From Rubellimicrobium arenae (lineage in GTDB: Bacteria > Pseudomonadota > Alphaproteobacteria > Rhodobacterales > Rhodobacteraceae): DNA of 64,000 bases. The DNA lies in assembly GCF_017916295.1 (NCBI RefSeq), contig NZ_JAFMSS010000012.1:67003-131002 (forward strand), written 5' to 3'. A model generated the notes under the pieces. It had not been told where the DNA came from. It made no database searches and saw only the letters and a program-made list of their open reading frames with translations. Positions 1 through 9,212 of this stretch are shown one piece after another; positions within the stretch are counted from its first letter, which is position 1; each line of letters begins with the position of its first letter. Made by a program: the position numbers and the translations under genes.

Positions 1-619
1 GCTGGAGCAGCCGCAGCGAATGGAAGTAACGCGCCCCGGGCCGCACCTCGGGATAAAGGCCCGGCACCGTCTCGAGGTTGTGGTTGAACACGTCCGGCCG
101 GGCCGCGACCACGACCTCCAGCGCCTCGGGCCCGCAGCGCAGGAAGTCGGGCACCAGCACCTCGATGGTGGTGGCGGGCGAACGCCGCCGGATCGCCCGG
201 ATCGTCATGGCGAAATGCTCCGCCCCGCCATCGGCAAGATCGTCCCGGTCCACCGAGGTCACGACCACATGGCTCAGGCCCAGCTTCTGGACGGCATCCG
301 CCACCCGCCCCGGCTCGAAGGCGTCGAGAGCGTCGGGCCGGCCCGTGGCGACGTTGCAGAAGGTGCAGCCGCGCGTGCAGATCTCGCCCATGATCATCAT
401 GGTGGCGTGACCCTGGCTCCAGCACTCGCCCACGTTGGGACAGCCGGCCTCCTCGCAGACGGTGGTCAGGCGATGCTCCCGCATGATCTTGGCGGTCTGG
501 CGGTAGCCGTCCGAGGTCGGCGCCTTGACGCGGATCCACGAGGGCTTGCGCGGCTGCGCCTGGTCGGGCCGGTGGGCCTTTTCCGGATGGCGTTCGCCGG
601 GAATCTTAAGGTCGCGCAT
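1..619 (-). CDS. lipA: Lipoyl synthase (N-terminal part, cut by window edge)
   Basis: Radical-SAM enzyme that inserts two sulfurs into octanoyl groups on lipoyl domains (cytoplasm, 4Fe-4S dependent). About 206 N-terminal residues are present and the frame runs off position 1. Both family signatures are visible: the auxiliary-cluster motif CEEAGCPNVGEC (C-x4-C-x5-C) and the radical-SAM motif CTRGCTFC (C-x3-C-x2-C), followed by the conserved VVVTSVDRDDLADGG stretch. The start is the ATG read from 619 (MRDLKIPGE), a typical LipA beginning. It is divergent from aqpZ with about 100 bp between them. The C-terminal third is not in the window, so integrity cannot be judged. Confidence 0.95.
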   Translation of the reverse strand, partial: MRDLKIPGERHPEKAHRPDQAQPRKPSWIRVKAPTSDGYRQTAKIMREHRLTTVCEEAGCPNVGECWSQGHATMMIMGEICTRGCTFCNVATGRPDALDAFEPGRVADAVQKLGLSHVVVTSVDRDDLADGGAEHFAMTIRAIRRRSPATTIEVLVPDFLRCGPEALEVVVAARPDVFNHNLETVPGLYPEVRPGARYFHSLRLLQ

Positions 620-722
620 GCTGCCCCTTTCCGTAGCGTCACTCGCTCCCATCTAACATAAGCGGGCAGACCCGAGGATACCAGCGGACAGGGCTGCCCG
701 GGTGTCGTTTACGGAGGGTCTG

Positions 723-1457
723 ATGAGCAAGCTCAGCAAGAAGCTACTCGCCGAGGGTCTCGGCACGTTCATCCTTGTCTTCTTCGGCTGCGGGTCGGCC
801 GTGTTCATGGGCGACCAGATCGGGATGCTTGGCATCTCGCTGGCGTTCGGGCTGTCGATCGTGGCCGTCGCCTATTCCCTTGGGGCGATCTCGGGGGCGC
901 ATCTCAATCCGGCGGTATCGCTGGGCATGGTGGCGGCCGGGCGGATGCCGATGCACGAAGCCTGGGGCTACATCGGCGCGCAGGTCGCGGGCGCGGTCGT
1001 CGCGTCCGCCGTGCTTTGGGTCATCGCGTCCGGGCAGCCGGAGTATTCCATCGCGGCCGACGGGCTCGGGCAGAACGGCTACGGCGCGGACTACCTCGGC
1101 GGCTATTCGGTCGGTGCGGCCTTCGTCTTCGAGACGGTGGCGACGTTCCTGTTCGTGACGGTGATCCTGGGGGCGACTCAGGCCGCCTCGCCCGGGGCGC
1201 TGGCGGGCCTCGCCATCGGGCTCACGCTCGCGGCGATCCACATGGTCGGCATCAACATCACCGGCGTGTCCGTCAACCCGGCGCGGTCGCTCGGCCCGGC
1301 GCTCTTCGTGGGCGGGACTGCCCTGGCCGAGCTCTGGCTCTTCGTCGTCGCGCCGGTCCTGGGGGGCCTCGCCGCCGGAGCGCTGTTCGCGGCGGGGTGG
1401 ACCTCGGCCGACGAACGGCCCGCCGACATGGTCAAGGCGCAGCCCGACATCGCCTGA
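723..1457 (+). CDS. aqpZ: Aquaporin Z
   Basis: Inner-membrane water channel of the MIP family, 244 residues, a normal length for AqpZ. Both hemipore motifs are intact: LNPAVS near residue 61 and VNPARS near residue 184. Six hydrophobic helices are apparent. The ATG at 723 is chosen over an upstream in-frame GTG at 702 because a GGAGG sits at 713-717, six bases before the ATG. It is a monocistronic-looking gene between divergent lipA and a LysE-family exporter. The aquaporin family assignment is secure; water rather than glycerol specificity is inferred from resemblance to AqpZ. Confidence 0.93.
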   Translation: MSKLSKKLLAEGLGTFILVFFGCGSAVFMGDQIGMLGISLAFGLSIVAVAYSLGAISGAHLNPAVSLGMVAAGRMPMHEAWGYIGAQVAGAVVASAVLWVIASGQPEYSIAADGLGQNGYGADYLGGYSVGAAFVFETVATFLFVTVILGATQAASPGALAGLAIGLTLAAIHMVGINITGVSVNPARSLGPALFVGGTALAELWLFVVAPVLGGLAAGALFAAGWTSADERPADMVKAQPDIA

Positions 1458-1571
1458 CCGTCGCGCGCGGCGGATCCGTTTGGCCCGCCGCGCCGATCGT
1501 CGCAGGCCCGAATGCGCGATTGACCGACACGTGGCGGTCACGTCATGTCGCGCCGTCACAAAGGTCCTGTC

Positions 1572-2153
1572 ATGTCCCTTACCCAACTCGCTCTTGCCAT
1601 CTGCGCGCTGCTCGTGACGCCCGGACCCACCAACACCCTGCTTGCCATCGCGGGGGCGGAGCGGGGCTGGCTGCGCGCGATCCGCCTGATCCCGGCCGAG
1701 CTGGGCGGCTATCTGGCGACTACCGTGCCGCTCGCGCTGCTGGGGGCCGCCCTGCTCGAGGAGCTGCCCCAGGCCAGGACGGCCATCACGCTCGTGGCGG
1801 CGGCCTGGGTCGCCTGGCTCGCGCTCGCGATGTGGCGGGTCCCGGCAGGCCGGAGCGGCCGCCTCACCGTCACGGGGCGGCGCGTCCTCGTGACCACGCT
1901 CCTGAACCCCAAGGCCCTGATCTTCGGGCTCGTCCTCCTGCCGGCCGAGACGGGGGACGATCTTCTGCGCAACTTCGGGCTCTTCGCCGCCGAGGTGGTG
2001 ACCGTGGCGATGCTCTGGGCCGCGCTGGGCGCGGTTCTCCGTCGCGGCGACCGGGCCGAACCGGGGATGCCGCCGGGCTGGCGCCGCGCGGCATCCGTCT
2101 GGCTGGGGGGGCTGGCCGTGTATCTTGTCGGCCGGGTCGTGGGCCTCGCCTGA
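1572..2153 (+). CDS. LysE-family amino-acid exporter-like protein
   Basis: Membrane protein of 193 residues resembling the LysE/RhtB translocator family, which exports amino acids across the inner membrane. The N-terminus MSLTQLALAICALLVTPGPTN carries the family's TPGPtN signature close to the start, then alternates hydrophobic helices; the internal NPKALIFGLVLLP segment is also typical of the family. The ATG at 1572 is preferred over an ATG nine codons upstream because it places the first helix at the amino end, as in relatives. The ribosome site is weak. The substrate cannot be read from sequence. Confidence 0.82.
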   Translation: MSLTQLALAICALLVTPGPTNTLLAIAGAERGWLRAIRLIPAELGGYLATTVPLALLGAALLEELPQARTAITLVAAAWVAWLALAMWRVPAGRSGRLTVTGRRVLVTTLLNPKALIFGLVLLPAETGDDLLRNFGLFAAEVVTVAMLWAALGAVLRRGDRAEPGMPPGWRRAASVWLGGLAVYLVGRVVGLA

Positions 2154-2157
2154 GCGG

Positions 2158-3231
2158 TCAGCCGATCAGGGCCTCCTCGGCCCGGTAATGCTGCGCCAGC
2201 CGCTCCAGCGCGATGCGGAGCACCACCTTTCCCGATCGCGCGGACCAGCCCAGCCGCCGCTCGACCTGTTCCAGCCCCTCGAGGAGGCAGCAGCACCGCA
2301 GCGCCACGTCGGCCAGCCCCGGCCCCAGGTCCGCCAGGGCGCGCTCGATCCGAGCCCGCGCGGCGCGCGGCCCCGACGGCAGCGGATCGCGGCTCAATTG
2401 GTCCAGCCGCGGCAGCCGGTCCAGAAGCGCCTCCCAGTCCGGCCCGGGCCCGCGCAGGTCCTGCGCGATCTCGAAGTCCTCGCGCAGCCGCTCTCCGGCG
2501 ACCACCATTTCCCGCGGCAGGAAGGGGCGGCCCTCCATGTCGCGCCGGCGGGCCAGCGCCGCCAGCGGGCTTTCCGCCAGCGATGAGCGCATGTGCCGCA
2601 GCCGGGCCTCGTCCGGCGTTTCGACCGGCTGCGGGCCCAGGAACGACGCAGGCGCCTCGGCCATTCCGCCCGGACGCGCGGGCTCAAGCCCCCGGCGCAG
2701 CATGGTGCGCCCGCCGGTGGTGATCCGGTAGCGGCGGATGCGGGCCTCGGGGGACTGGCAGGTGATCCAGTCGCGCAGCGCCATGGCCTCGGCCAGCCTC
2801 CGGTCCACGACGGCAAGGCGCGTGGGCTCGCCGTCGCGCTCCTCGCGCACGATCACGCCCTTTTCCATGTCCCGCGCCACGGCGAGAACGGCGCCCGCTT
2901 CGGCCAGGCGGCGCAGCACCGGCACGGCCTCCTGGGCCAGCGACTCCGGGTTCGCCTCGCCGGCGTCCCGCGCCTCGCCCGCCCGGGTGAGCTGGCGCAG
3001 CGCCGAATCGACCAGCGGGTCATCCCGCGACGCTTCGACCCGGCGCACCCGCCGCAGAATGGTCGAAGGATGCACCTGCGCCTCGCGCGCCAGGGCGCGG
3101 ATCGTCTGGCCGCCCTCCGTATGCGCGATGTAGTTGCGCGCGGCCACCGGCACCCAGCCCGGGACCTCGCCCGCGCGGTCCGAGCCAAGACGTTCCTGCC
3201 CGTTCTGGGCCATGCAGTTGGACATGTTCAT
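2158..3231 (-). CDS. DUF6456 helix-turn-helix protein
   Basis: Predicted DNA-binding protein of 357 residues. An N-terminal helix-turn-helix is readable around residues 41-66 (GQTIRALAREAQVHPSTILRRVRRVE), and the C-terminal half matches what I recognise as the DUF6456 domain common in Rhodobacteraceae. The start at 3231 (MNMSNCMAQNG) has an AGGAG about six bases upstream; the open frame extends 63 codons further but without a ribosome site. It is divergent from a DUF6477 gene, the usual partner in this family of bacteria, which suggests a shared role. Function is not experimentally established as far as I know. Confidence 0.8.
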   Translation of the reverse strand: MNMSNCMAQNGQERLGSDRAGEVPGWVPVAARNYIAHTEGGQTIRALAREAQVHPSTILRRVRRVEASRDDPLVDSALRQLTRAGEARDAGEANPESLAQEAVPVLRRLAEAGAVLAVARDMEKGVIVREERDGEPTRLAVVDRRLAEAMALRDWITCQSPEARIRRYRITTGGRTMLRRGLEPARPGGMAEAPASFLGPQPVETPDEARLRHMRSSLAESPLAALARRRDMEGRPFLPREMVVAGERLREDFEIAQDLRGPGPDWEALLDRLPRLDQLSRDPLPSGPRAARARIERALADLGPGLADVALRCCCLLEGLEQVERRLGWSARSGKVVLRIALERLAQHYRAEEALIG

Positions 3232-3446
3232 TCGCTTCTCCTGCCAAGCGCCGCGGCCGTTCTGGCCGGCGTCCCCGATCGGCGCACCCGACGCCGACGC
3301 GATGCGCACCGGCCTGGAAGGAGAGTGGTTGCTAATTCCTAAACATCTCTGACCCCCGCGAACGCTCCGGTCACGGTTCACGCAACACCTCCGGTGCCTG
3401 TGCCAAAGTCTTGGCCGCAAAGGCTCGCTAAGGAGAGGGTAACGCC

Positions 3447-3755
3447 ATGCTGGATGTTCTTGGGATGATCGCCGTGCGGGAACGGCCGGGGCTGCTGGTG
3501 CAGGCGGCGCGCCTGGGGGTGGGCGGCTACGACCGGGTCCGCGACCTGCCGCGCCTGCTGGGCACGGCCAAGGCGCCCCGCTCGGGCGAGGCGATCCTGC
3601 ATCTGCTTGAAAGGGAAGACGATCTGGAGCGCCGGCGCGCGGCGGGCGACGTGGCCTACCGGCCCTCGCGCCACGTCGCGGTGCTCACGGCCCTCCTCGG
3701 CGAGGCGCGGGCGCTTCGGGCCGCGCTGCCCCGTCCGGCGCTGGTGGCGGCATGA
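3447..3755 (+). CDS. DUF6477 family protein
   Basis: Small 102-residue protein starting MLDVLGMIAVRERPGLLVQAARLG, with a strong AAGGAGAGGG ribosome site at 3431-3440. It resembles the short DUF6477 proteins of Rhodobacteraceae, which sit next to DUF6456 genes exactly as here (divergent neighbour at 2158-3231). The sequence is rich in Arg/Ala/Leu, has no signal peptide and is probably cytoplasmic. No catalytic motif is visible. Family membership is from recognition of sequence and context; function is unknown. Confidence 0.75.
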   Translation: MLDVLGMIAVRERPGLLVQAARLGVGGYDRVRDLPRLLGTAKAPRSGEAILHLLEREDDLERRRAAGDVAYRPSRHVAVLTALLGEARALRAALPRPALVAA

Positions 3756-3913
3756 CGCCGTCGGCCGCCACGCGCGGGGCCTACTGGCGGGGCGACCCGG
3801 ACGACCCGATGAACTCGCCCGACCGGCGCGTCCGGGACGCCCATCGCGCGCTCGTCTGGCCCTCCGCGCGCCTCAGGGGCGCGCGGCTGGACATCCGGTG
3901 GCGGCGCGCGCTC

Positions 3914-5467
3914 TCAGAGGAACGCGTCCGGGACCTCGGCCTTCTTGCGGGCAACGTAGTCGTCGAGCGATTCGCGGATCGCCGGATCGAGGTCGGGCTG
4001 CCGGTAGGTCTCGAGCAGCCGCTTGACGCGGATCGAGGCCAGGGCCTGGGTGTCGCGGCCCCCTTCCTCTTCCCAGGTCTCGAACGGCTTGTAGTCGAGC
4101 AGGTCCGACCGCCAGAACGAGTTCTTGAAGTTGGCCTGGGTGTGGCCGCATCCCAGGTAGTGGCCGCCGGGGCCGACCTCGCGGATGGCGTCCATGGCCT
4201 GCCCGTTCTCGCTCAGGTCCACGCCGCGGGCGAAGTGGTGCAGCGCGCCAAGCTGGTCGGCGTCCATGACGAACTTCTCGTAGGAGGAGACGAGGCCCCC
4301 TTCCAGCCAGCCGCAGGCGTGCAGCATGAAGTTGACGCCCGACAGCAGCCCCATGTTGAGGCTGTTCGCGCTCTCGTAGGCGGCCTGGGCGTCGGGCAGC
4401 TTGGAGCCGCAGAAGGCCCCGGCGCTCCGGTAGGGCAGCCCCAGCCGGCGGACGAGCTGGCCCGCGCCGTAGGTGATGTGGCTGGCCTCGGGCGTCCCGA
4501 AGGTCGGCGCGCCCGAGTTCATGTCGATCGAGGTCACGAAGGCGCCGGCGATGACCGGCGCGCCCTTGCGGACGAGCTGGCTGTAGCTGACGCCCGCCAG
4601 GATCTCGGCCAGGACCTGGGTCAGCGTTCCGCCGACGCTGACGGGCGCCATGGCGCCGCCCACGATGAACGGCGACACGATCGCGGCCTGGTTGTTGCGG
4701 GCATAAACCTCGAGGGCGCCCATCATGATGCCGTCGAAGGTCAGCGGCGAGTTGATGTTGATGAGCGAGGTCATCACCGTGTTCTGCTGGACGAAGTCCG
4801 CGCCGAACAGCAGCGAGGCCATGTCCACCGAATCCTGCGCCCGCTCCGGCGCCGTGACCGAGCCCATGAACGGCTTGTCCGACAGCGTCATATGCGCGTG
4901 CAGCATGTCGAGGTGGCGCTTGTTCACCGCGATGTCGGTGGGCTCGCAGACCGTGCCGCCCGAATGGTGCAGCCATTTGGACATGTAGCCGAGCTTCACG
5001 AAGTTGCGGAAGTCCTCGATGGTCGCGTAGCGGCGCCCGCCGTCCGCGTCCCGCACGAAGGGCGGGCCGTAAACCGGCGCCAGCACGAGGTTTTTACCCC
5101 CGATCTCGACGTTCCGCTCCGGGTTGCGGGCGTGCTGCGTGAAGGTCCTGGGCGCGGTGGAGCAAAGCTGCCGCGCCAGCCCGCGGGGAATGCGGACCCG
5201 CTCGCCCTGGACGTCGGCCCCGGCGTCGCGCCAGCGCTCCAGCGCCTCCGGGTTCTCGACGAAGTTGACCCCGATCTCCTCGAGCACCGTTTCGGCGTTG
5301 TGCTCGATGATCTGGAGGGCTTCTTCGTTCAGCACCTCGAAGTTGGGGATGTTCCGTTCGATGAAGCGGGCGGTTTCCACGCTGACGGCGGTCCGTTCGG
5401 CCCGGCGTGCCGCGCCGCCCCCGCCCCGCGACCGGCGACCCGTTCCTGCTTCGGCCACGTCCGACAT
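3914..5467 (-). CDS. Trimethylamine methyltransferase (MttB)-superfamily protein
   Basis: Cytoplasmic protein of 517 residues, the normal length for non-pyrrolysine MttB homologues, which demethylate quaternary amines such as glycine betaine and pass the methyl group to a corrinoid protein. Characteristic stretches include ENIPNFEVLNEEALQIIEHN near residue 40, LGYMSKWLHHSGGTVCEPTD near 135 and GGHYLGCGHTQANFKNSFWR near 430. The frame contains no in-frame UAG, so it is the Pyl-lacking type. No corrinoid protein gene is adjacent, so the methyl acceptor must be encoded elsewhere. It is divergent from guaA (136 bp). The substrate is unresolved. Confidence 0.85.
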   Translation of the reverse strand: MSDVAEAGTGRRSRGGGGAARRAERTAVSVETARFIERNIPNFEVLNEEALQIIEHNAETVLEEIGVNFVENPEALERWRDAGADVQGERVRIPRGLARQLCSTAPRTFTQHARNPERNVEIGGKNLVLAPVYGPPFVRDADGGRRYATIEDFRNFVKLGYMSKWLHHSGGTVCEPTDIAVNKRHLDMLHAHMTLSDKPFMGSVTAPERAQDSVDMASLLFGADFVQQNTVMTSLININSPLTFDGIMMGALEVYARNNQAAIVSPFIVGGAMAPVSVGGTLTQVLAEILAGVSYSQLVRKGAPVIAGAFVTSIDMNSGAPTFGTPEASHITYGAGQLVRRLGLPYRSAGAFCGSKLPDAQAAYESANSLNMGLLSGVNFMLHACGWLEGGLVSSYEKFVMDADQLGALHHFARGVDLSENGQAMDAIREVGPGGHYLGCGHTQANFKNSFWRSDLLDYKPFETWEEEGGRDTQALASIRVKRLLETYRQPDLDPAIRESLDDYVARKKAEVPDAFL

Positions 5468-5602
5468 TCTGCGCTCTCCTTCGGCTTTTCCGCCTCATAC
5501 CGGGGCAACGCCAGCGAACGGAAGGAGGATGCGCCCCTTCGCGCCCAAAAGCGACATGAGCGGCGCTTGCGCGCGCTGCCCCAACGTCCTAAGGCCCGGC
5601 GC

Positions 5603-7186
5603 ATGACCCTCGATACCGCCCAGATCGCCGCCCCGCAGCACCAGCGCCTGCTGATCATCGACTTCGGCAGCCAGGTCACCCAGCTGATCGCCCGCCGCCT
5701 GCGCGAGCTCAGCGTCTATTGCGAGATCCACCCGTTCAACGTGGTGACCCCGCAGTTCATCCGCGACTTCGCGCCCCAGGCAGTGATCCTGTCGGGCGGT
5801 CCCGCCTCGGTCTTCGCCGAGGGCGCACCGCTGCCGCCGCCCGACGTGTTCGATCTGGGCGTGCCGGTGCTGGGCATCTGCTACGGCCAGCAGGCGATGA
5901 TGCACATGCTGGGGGGCAAGGTCGAATCCGGGCATGGCACCGCCGAGTTCGGCCGCGCCTACGTCACCCCGGCGGACGAGACGCTCGACATCCTCAAGGG
6001 CTGGTTCCTCGAGGGACGCGAGGAGGTCTGGATGAGCCACGGCGACCACGTGAGCCGCCTCGCCCCGGGCTTCCGCGTCTACGGCACCTCGCCCAACGCG
6101 CCCTTCGCGATCACCGCCGACCCGGATCGCCATTTCTACGCGGTCCAGTTCCACCCCGAGGTGCACCATACCCCGAACGGCCGGACGCTTTACCACAACT
6201 TCCTCCGCCTCGCCGGCTTCCGCGGCGACTGGACCATGGCCGGCTACCGCGACGAGGCGATCCGCAAGATCCGGGAACAGGTGGGCGACGCCAAGGTGAT
6301 CTGCGGCCTGTCGGGCGGCGTGGATTCCTCGGTCGCGGCGGTGCTGATCCACGAGGCGATCGGCGACCAGCTCACCTGCGTCTTCGTGGATCACGGGTTG
6401 CTGCGCAAGGGCGAGGCCGAGCAGGTCGTGTCCATGTTCCGCGACCACTACAACATCCCGCTGGTCCATGCGGACGAATCCGACCGGTTCCTGACCGCGC
6501 TCGAGGGGCTCGACGACCCGGAGGCCAAGCGCAAGACCATCGGCCGCCTGTTCATCGACGTCTTCCAGGAGCATGCCAAGGCCGTCGGCGGGGCCGAGTA
6601 CCTGGCGCAGGGCACGCTCTATCCCGACGTGATCGAGTCGGTGAGCTTCTCCGGCGGCCCCTCGGTCACCATCAAGAGTCACCACAACGTGGGCGGCCTG
6701 CCCGAGAAGATGGGCCTCAAGCTCGTGGAGCCGCTGCGGGAGCTCTTCAAGGATGAGGTCCGGCAGCTCGGCCGCGAGCTGGGCCTCCCTGAGTCCTTCA
6801 TCGGTCGGCATCCCTTTCCCGGTCCCGGCCTCGCCATCCGCTGCCCCGGCGCCATCACCCGCGAGAAGCTGGCGATCCTGCGCGAGGCTGATGCGGTCTA
6901 CATCGACCAGATCCGCAGGCACGGCCTTTACGACGAAATTTGGCAGGCCTTTGCGGCGATCCTGCCGATGCGGACCGTTGGGGTCATGGGCGACGGGCGG
7001 ACCTACGACTATGCGCTCGCGCTACGCGCCGTCACCTCGGTGGACGGCATGACGGCCGACTACTACCCGTTCACCCACGAGTTCCTGGGCGAGACGGCGA
7101 CGCGGATCATCAACGAGGTGCGGGGCGTGAACCGCGTCTTCTATGACTGCACGTCCAAGCCGCCGGGGACGATCGAGCTCGAATAG
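5603..7186 (+). CDS. guaA: GMP synthase (glutamine-hydrolysing)
   Basis: Converts XMP, ATP and glutamine to GMP in purine synthesis. The protein has 527 residues, the usual length. An N-terminal class-I glutamine amidotransferase domain shows the nucleophile motif GICYGQQ and the VQFHPEV histidine/glutamate motif; next comes the ATP-pyrophosphatase P-loop LSGGVDSSV, and the C-terminal dimerisation domain ends in KPPGTIELE. The ATG at 5603 (MTLDTAQIAAPQ) is chosen because homology begins there; the same frame stays open far upstream only as the antisense of the MttB-like gene. It appears monocistronic. Confidence 0.97.
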   Translation: MTLDTAQIAAPQHQRLLIIDFGSQVTQLIARRLRELSVYCEIHPFNVVTPQFIRDFAPQAVILSGGPASVFAEGAPLPPPDVFDLGVPVLGICYGQQAMMHMLGGKVESGHGTAEFGRAYVTPADETLDILKGWFLEGREEVWMSHGDHVSRLAPGFRVYGTSPNAPFAITADPDRHFYAVQFHPEVHHTPNGRTLYHNFLRLAGFRGDWTMAGYRDEAIRKIREQVGDAKVICGLSGGVDSSVAAVLIHEAIGDQLTCVFVDHGLLRKGEAEQVVSMFRDHYNIPLVHADESDRFLTALEGLDDPEAKRKTIGRLFIDVFQEHAKAVGGAEYLAQGTLYPDVIESVSFSGGPSVTIKSHHNVGGLPEKMGLKLVEPLRELFKDEVRQLGRELGLPESFIGRHPFPGPGLAIRCPGAITREKLAILREADAVYIDQIRRHGLYDEIWQAFAAILPMRTVGVMGDGRTYDYALALRAVTSVDGMTADYYPFTHEFLGETATRIINEVRGVNRVFYDCTSKPPGTIELE

Positions 7187-7246
7187 AGCCTCTGGAATCT
7201 CCCGCCGCTGCATGCTTCGGTCTCCGGGCCAAGAGGAGGATGGGGC

Positions 7247-8239
7247 ATGCATGCAGCTCGGCTGATCGATATCGGACGGATGGAAGTGGGAGGGATCCCG
7301 GACCCGCAGCCGGCCCGCGGCGAGGTGGTGGTGAAGGTGGCCGCCGCAGGGGTCTGCGGCACGGATCGCCACATCCTGAAAGGTGAGTTCCCCAGCAAGC
7401 CGCCCGTGGTCCTTGGTCACGAGTTCTCGGGGACCGTGGTCGCCGTCGGAGAGGGCGTGACGACGCACAAGGTGGGCGACTTCGTCGCCTGCGATCCGAA
7501 CATCGCCTGCGGATCCTGCCCATCCTGCCTGCTGGGCCGCATCAACCTTTGCGAGAACCTGGTGGCCGTCGGCATCCACCGCGACGGCGGCTTCGCGGAA
7601 TACAGCTCGATCCCGGCGCATCGGGCGGTTCCGCTTCCGGCGGGCCTGTCGCTCCAGGCGGCTGCCTTCTCCGAGCCGCTCGCCTGCTGCGTGCACGCGC
7701 TCGACATCGCTGCGATACGTCCTGGCGAGCGTGCCATCATCATTGGTGGCGGCGTGATTGGCCTCCTCTGCCTCCAGCTGGCGCGTCTGGCCGGGGCCGA
7801 GACCATGCTGATCACCCGGTCGCCGGATCGCCGTCGCATCGGCGAGACCGTGGGAGCCAGCCTGACCGCCGCCACCCCCGAGGAGGCCCGGTCTGCCTGG
7901 CCGCGCGGCGCCGACGTGGTGCTCGAATGCGCCGGCGTGGCCGAGACCATGGCAGAGGCCCCGCGGCTCGCGGCCCGTGGCGGGCGGGTCGTGATCGTCG
8001 GCGTGCTCGCCAAGGGCGAGATGGTCGCCTTCGAGCCGTTCGACATGTTGACGCGCGAGGTCGACCTCCGGGTGGCCTTCGTGAATCCCTTCACGCAGAG
8101 CCGAGCGCTTCAGCTCCTGGCAAGCGGGGCGGTCCAGACGCGCCCGCTGGTCACCCGCGAGGTGGGACGCGATGAGCTCCCGGCGATCCTGGCGGCCAAG
8201 CCGGGGCCGACCGAAGTCAAGGTCCTGGTGACCGGGTGA
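7247..8239 (+). CDS. Zinc-dependent medium-chain alcohol/polyol dehydrogenase
   Basis: NAD(P)-dependent oxidoreductase of the medium-chain dehydrogenase family, 330 residues. The catalytic-zinc region GVCGTDRHI...LGHEFSGTVV is near residues 37-67, the structural-zinc cysteines C-x2-C-x2-C-x7-C are in ACGSCPSCLLGRINLC, and the Rossmann GGGVIG lies near 167. It resembles sorbitol/threonine-type dehydrogenases. AGAGGAGG lies just upstream of the ATG at 7247. The stop overlaps the next gene's GTG by four bases (8236-8239), so this enzyme and the DMT transporter are translationally coupled and may act on a common substrate. The substrate is not deducible. Confidence 0.87.
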   Translation: MHAARLIDIGRMEVGGIPDPQPARGEVVVKVAAAGVCGTDRHILKGEFPSKPPVVLGHEFSGTVVAVGEGVTTHKVGDFVACDPNIACGSCPSCLLGRINLCENLVAVGIHRDGGFAEYSSIPAHRAVPLPAGLSLQAAAFSEPLACCVHALDIAAIRPGERAIIIGGGVIGLLCLQLARLAGAETMLITRSPDRRRIGETVGASLTAATPEEARSAWPRGADVVLECAGVAETMAEAPRLAARGGRVVIVGVLAKGEMVAFEPFDMLTREVDLRVAFVNPFTQSRALQLLASGAVQTRPLVTREVGRDELPAILAAKPGPTEVKVLVTG

Positions 8240-9132
8240 CGGCCAGCGTCGCTCGACGCAACGGAACGGCGATCGCGGCGGCCTGGATGGCCGGCGCGAT
8301 CGTGTCGTTTTCGACCCTTGCGGTCGCCGGGCGGCAGGTGAGCAGCGACTTCGATACCTTCGAGATCATGCTCTACCGGAGTGGCCTCGGTGCCGTCATC
8401 GTGACGGCGCTTCTTGCACTCGCGGGGCGGCTGGGCGAGGCCCGCCCCCGCACGCTCCCGGTTCACGCGCTTCGGAACGTCGTGCATTTCGCGGGCCAGA
8501 ACCTGTGGTTCTACGCCCTGACCGTGCTGCCGCTCGCCCAGGTCTTCGCGCTCGAGTTCACGACGCCGCTCTGGGTGATTCTGCTGGCGCCCCTGATGCT
8601 GGGCGAGGCGCTGACCGTCCGCGGGGTCGTGGCCGGACTGATCGGGTTCGCCGGCGTGCTGATCGTCGCCCGTCCGGACTTTGGCGACCTGCATCCCGGC
8701 ATCGTCGCGGCGGCGCTGTGCGCCGTCTGCTTTGCGGTGACCTCCATGATCACCAAGCGGCTGACCCGCAGCCAGCCGGTGACCGGAATCCTGTTCTGGC
8801 TCAATCTGATGCAGTTCATTCTTGCTCTGGTCGCCGTGCACTGGAGGGGGGATCTGCCGCTGCCGTCCCCGGCCCAGGTGCCCTGGTTCCTGCTGATCGG
8901 CGTCACCGGGCTGTCGGCGCACTGGTGCCTGACCAGCGCCCTGAACGCCGCGCCGGCCTCGATCGTCATGCCCCTCGACTTCGTCCGCCTGCCGGTCATC
9001 GCGGTCGTGGGGTGGCTGGTCTATGACGAGGTGCTGGACCCGCTGGTGTTCGTGGGCGCAGCGCTGATCCTTGGCGGCAACCTTCTGACGCTTCGCCCGA
9101 AAGATAACGGCCTCGGGACGAATTCGCCCTGA
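8236..9132 (+). CDS. DMT-superfamily (EamA) transporter, coupled to dehydrogenase
   Basis: Ten-helix inner-membrane transporter of the drug/metabolite family, 298 residues, with the two EamA repeats visible (roughly 10-140 and 150-290). The GTG start at 8236 overlaps the dehydrogenase stop in the form GTGA, which argues for coupling. Family members export or import amino acids, sugars and metabolites; the direction and substrate here are unknown. A hairpin at 9157-9180 follows the gene and could end the two-gene transcript. Confidence 0.85.
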   Translation: MTASVARRNGTAIAAAWMAGAIVSFSTLAVAGRQVSSDFDTFEIMLYRSGLGAVIVTALLALAGRLGEARPRTLPVHALRNVVHFAGQNLWFYALTVLPLAQVFALEFTTPLWVILLAPLMLGEALTVRGVVAGLIGFAGVLIVARPDFGDLHPGIVAAALCAVCFAVTSMITKRLTRSQPVTGILFWLNLMQFILALVAVHWRGDLPLPSPAQVPWFLLIGVTGLSAHWCLTSALNAAPASIVMPLDFVRLPVIAVVGWLVYDEVLDPLVFVGAALILGGNLLTLRPKDNGLGTNSP

Positions 9133-9156
9133 CGTTGAGTCCTTCGTTGACGCGCC

Positions 9157-9180
9157 GCCAAGCAACGCGCGATGCTTGGC
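9157..9180. terminator. Inverted repeat after the DMT gene (possible terminator)
   Basis: Perfect 7-bp arms GCCAAGC (9157-9163) and GCTTGGC (9174-9180) with a 10-base loop, 24 bases after the transporter stop and 33 bases before the FadL-type gene. There is no U-tract, so it could equally be an operator for the downstream porin gene. Confidence 0.4.
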
Positions 9181-9212
9181 CGAAACAAGAATGAACGCAT
9201 AAGGGAGGTTAC

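Noticed and set aside
663..700. 7-bp inverted repeat between lipA and aqpZ
   Set aside because: The arms are 24 bases apart in GC-rich sequence; expected by chance and without supporting context.
3752..5602. A very long open frame leading into guaA from 3752
   Set aside because: It is the antisense of the MttB-like gene and non-coding sequence; homology begins only at the guaA ATG at 5603. High GC keeps antisense frames open.
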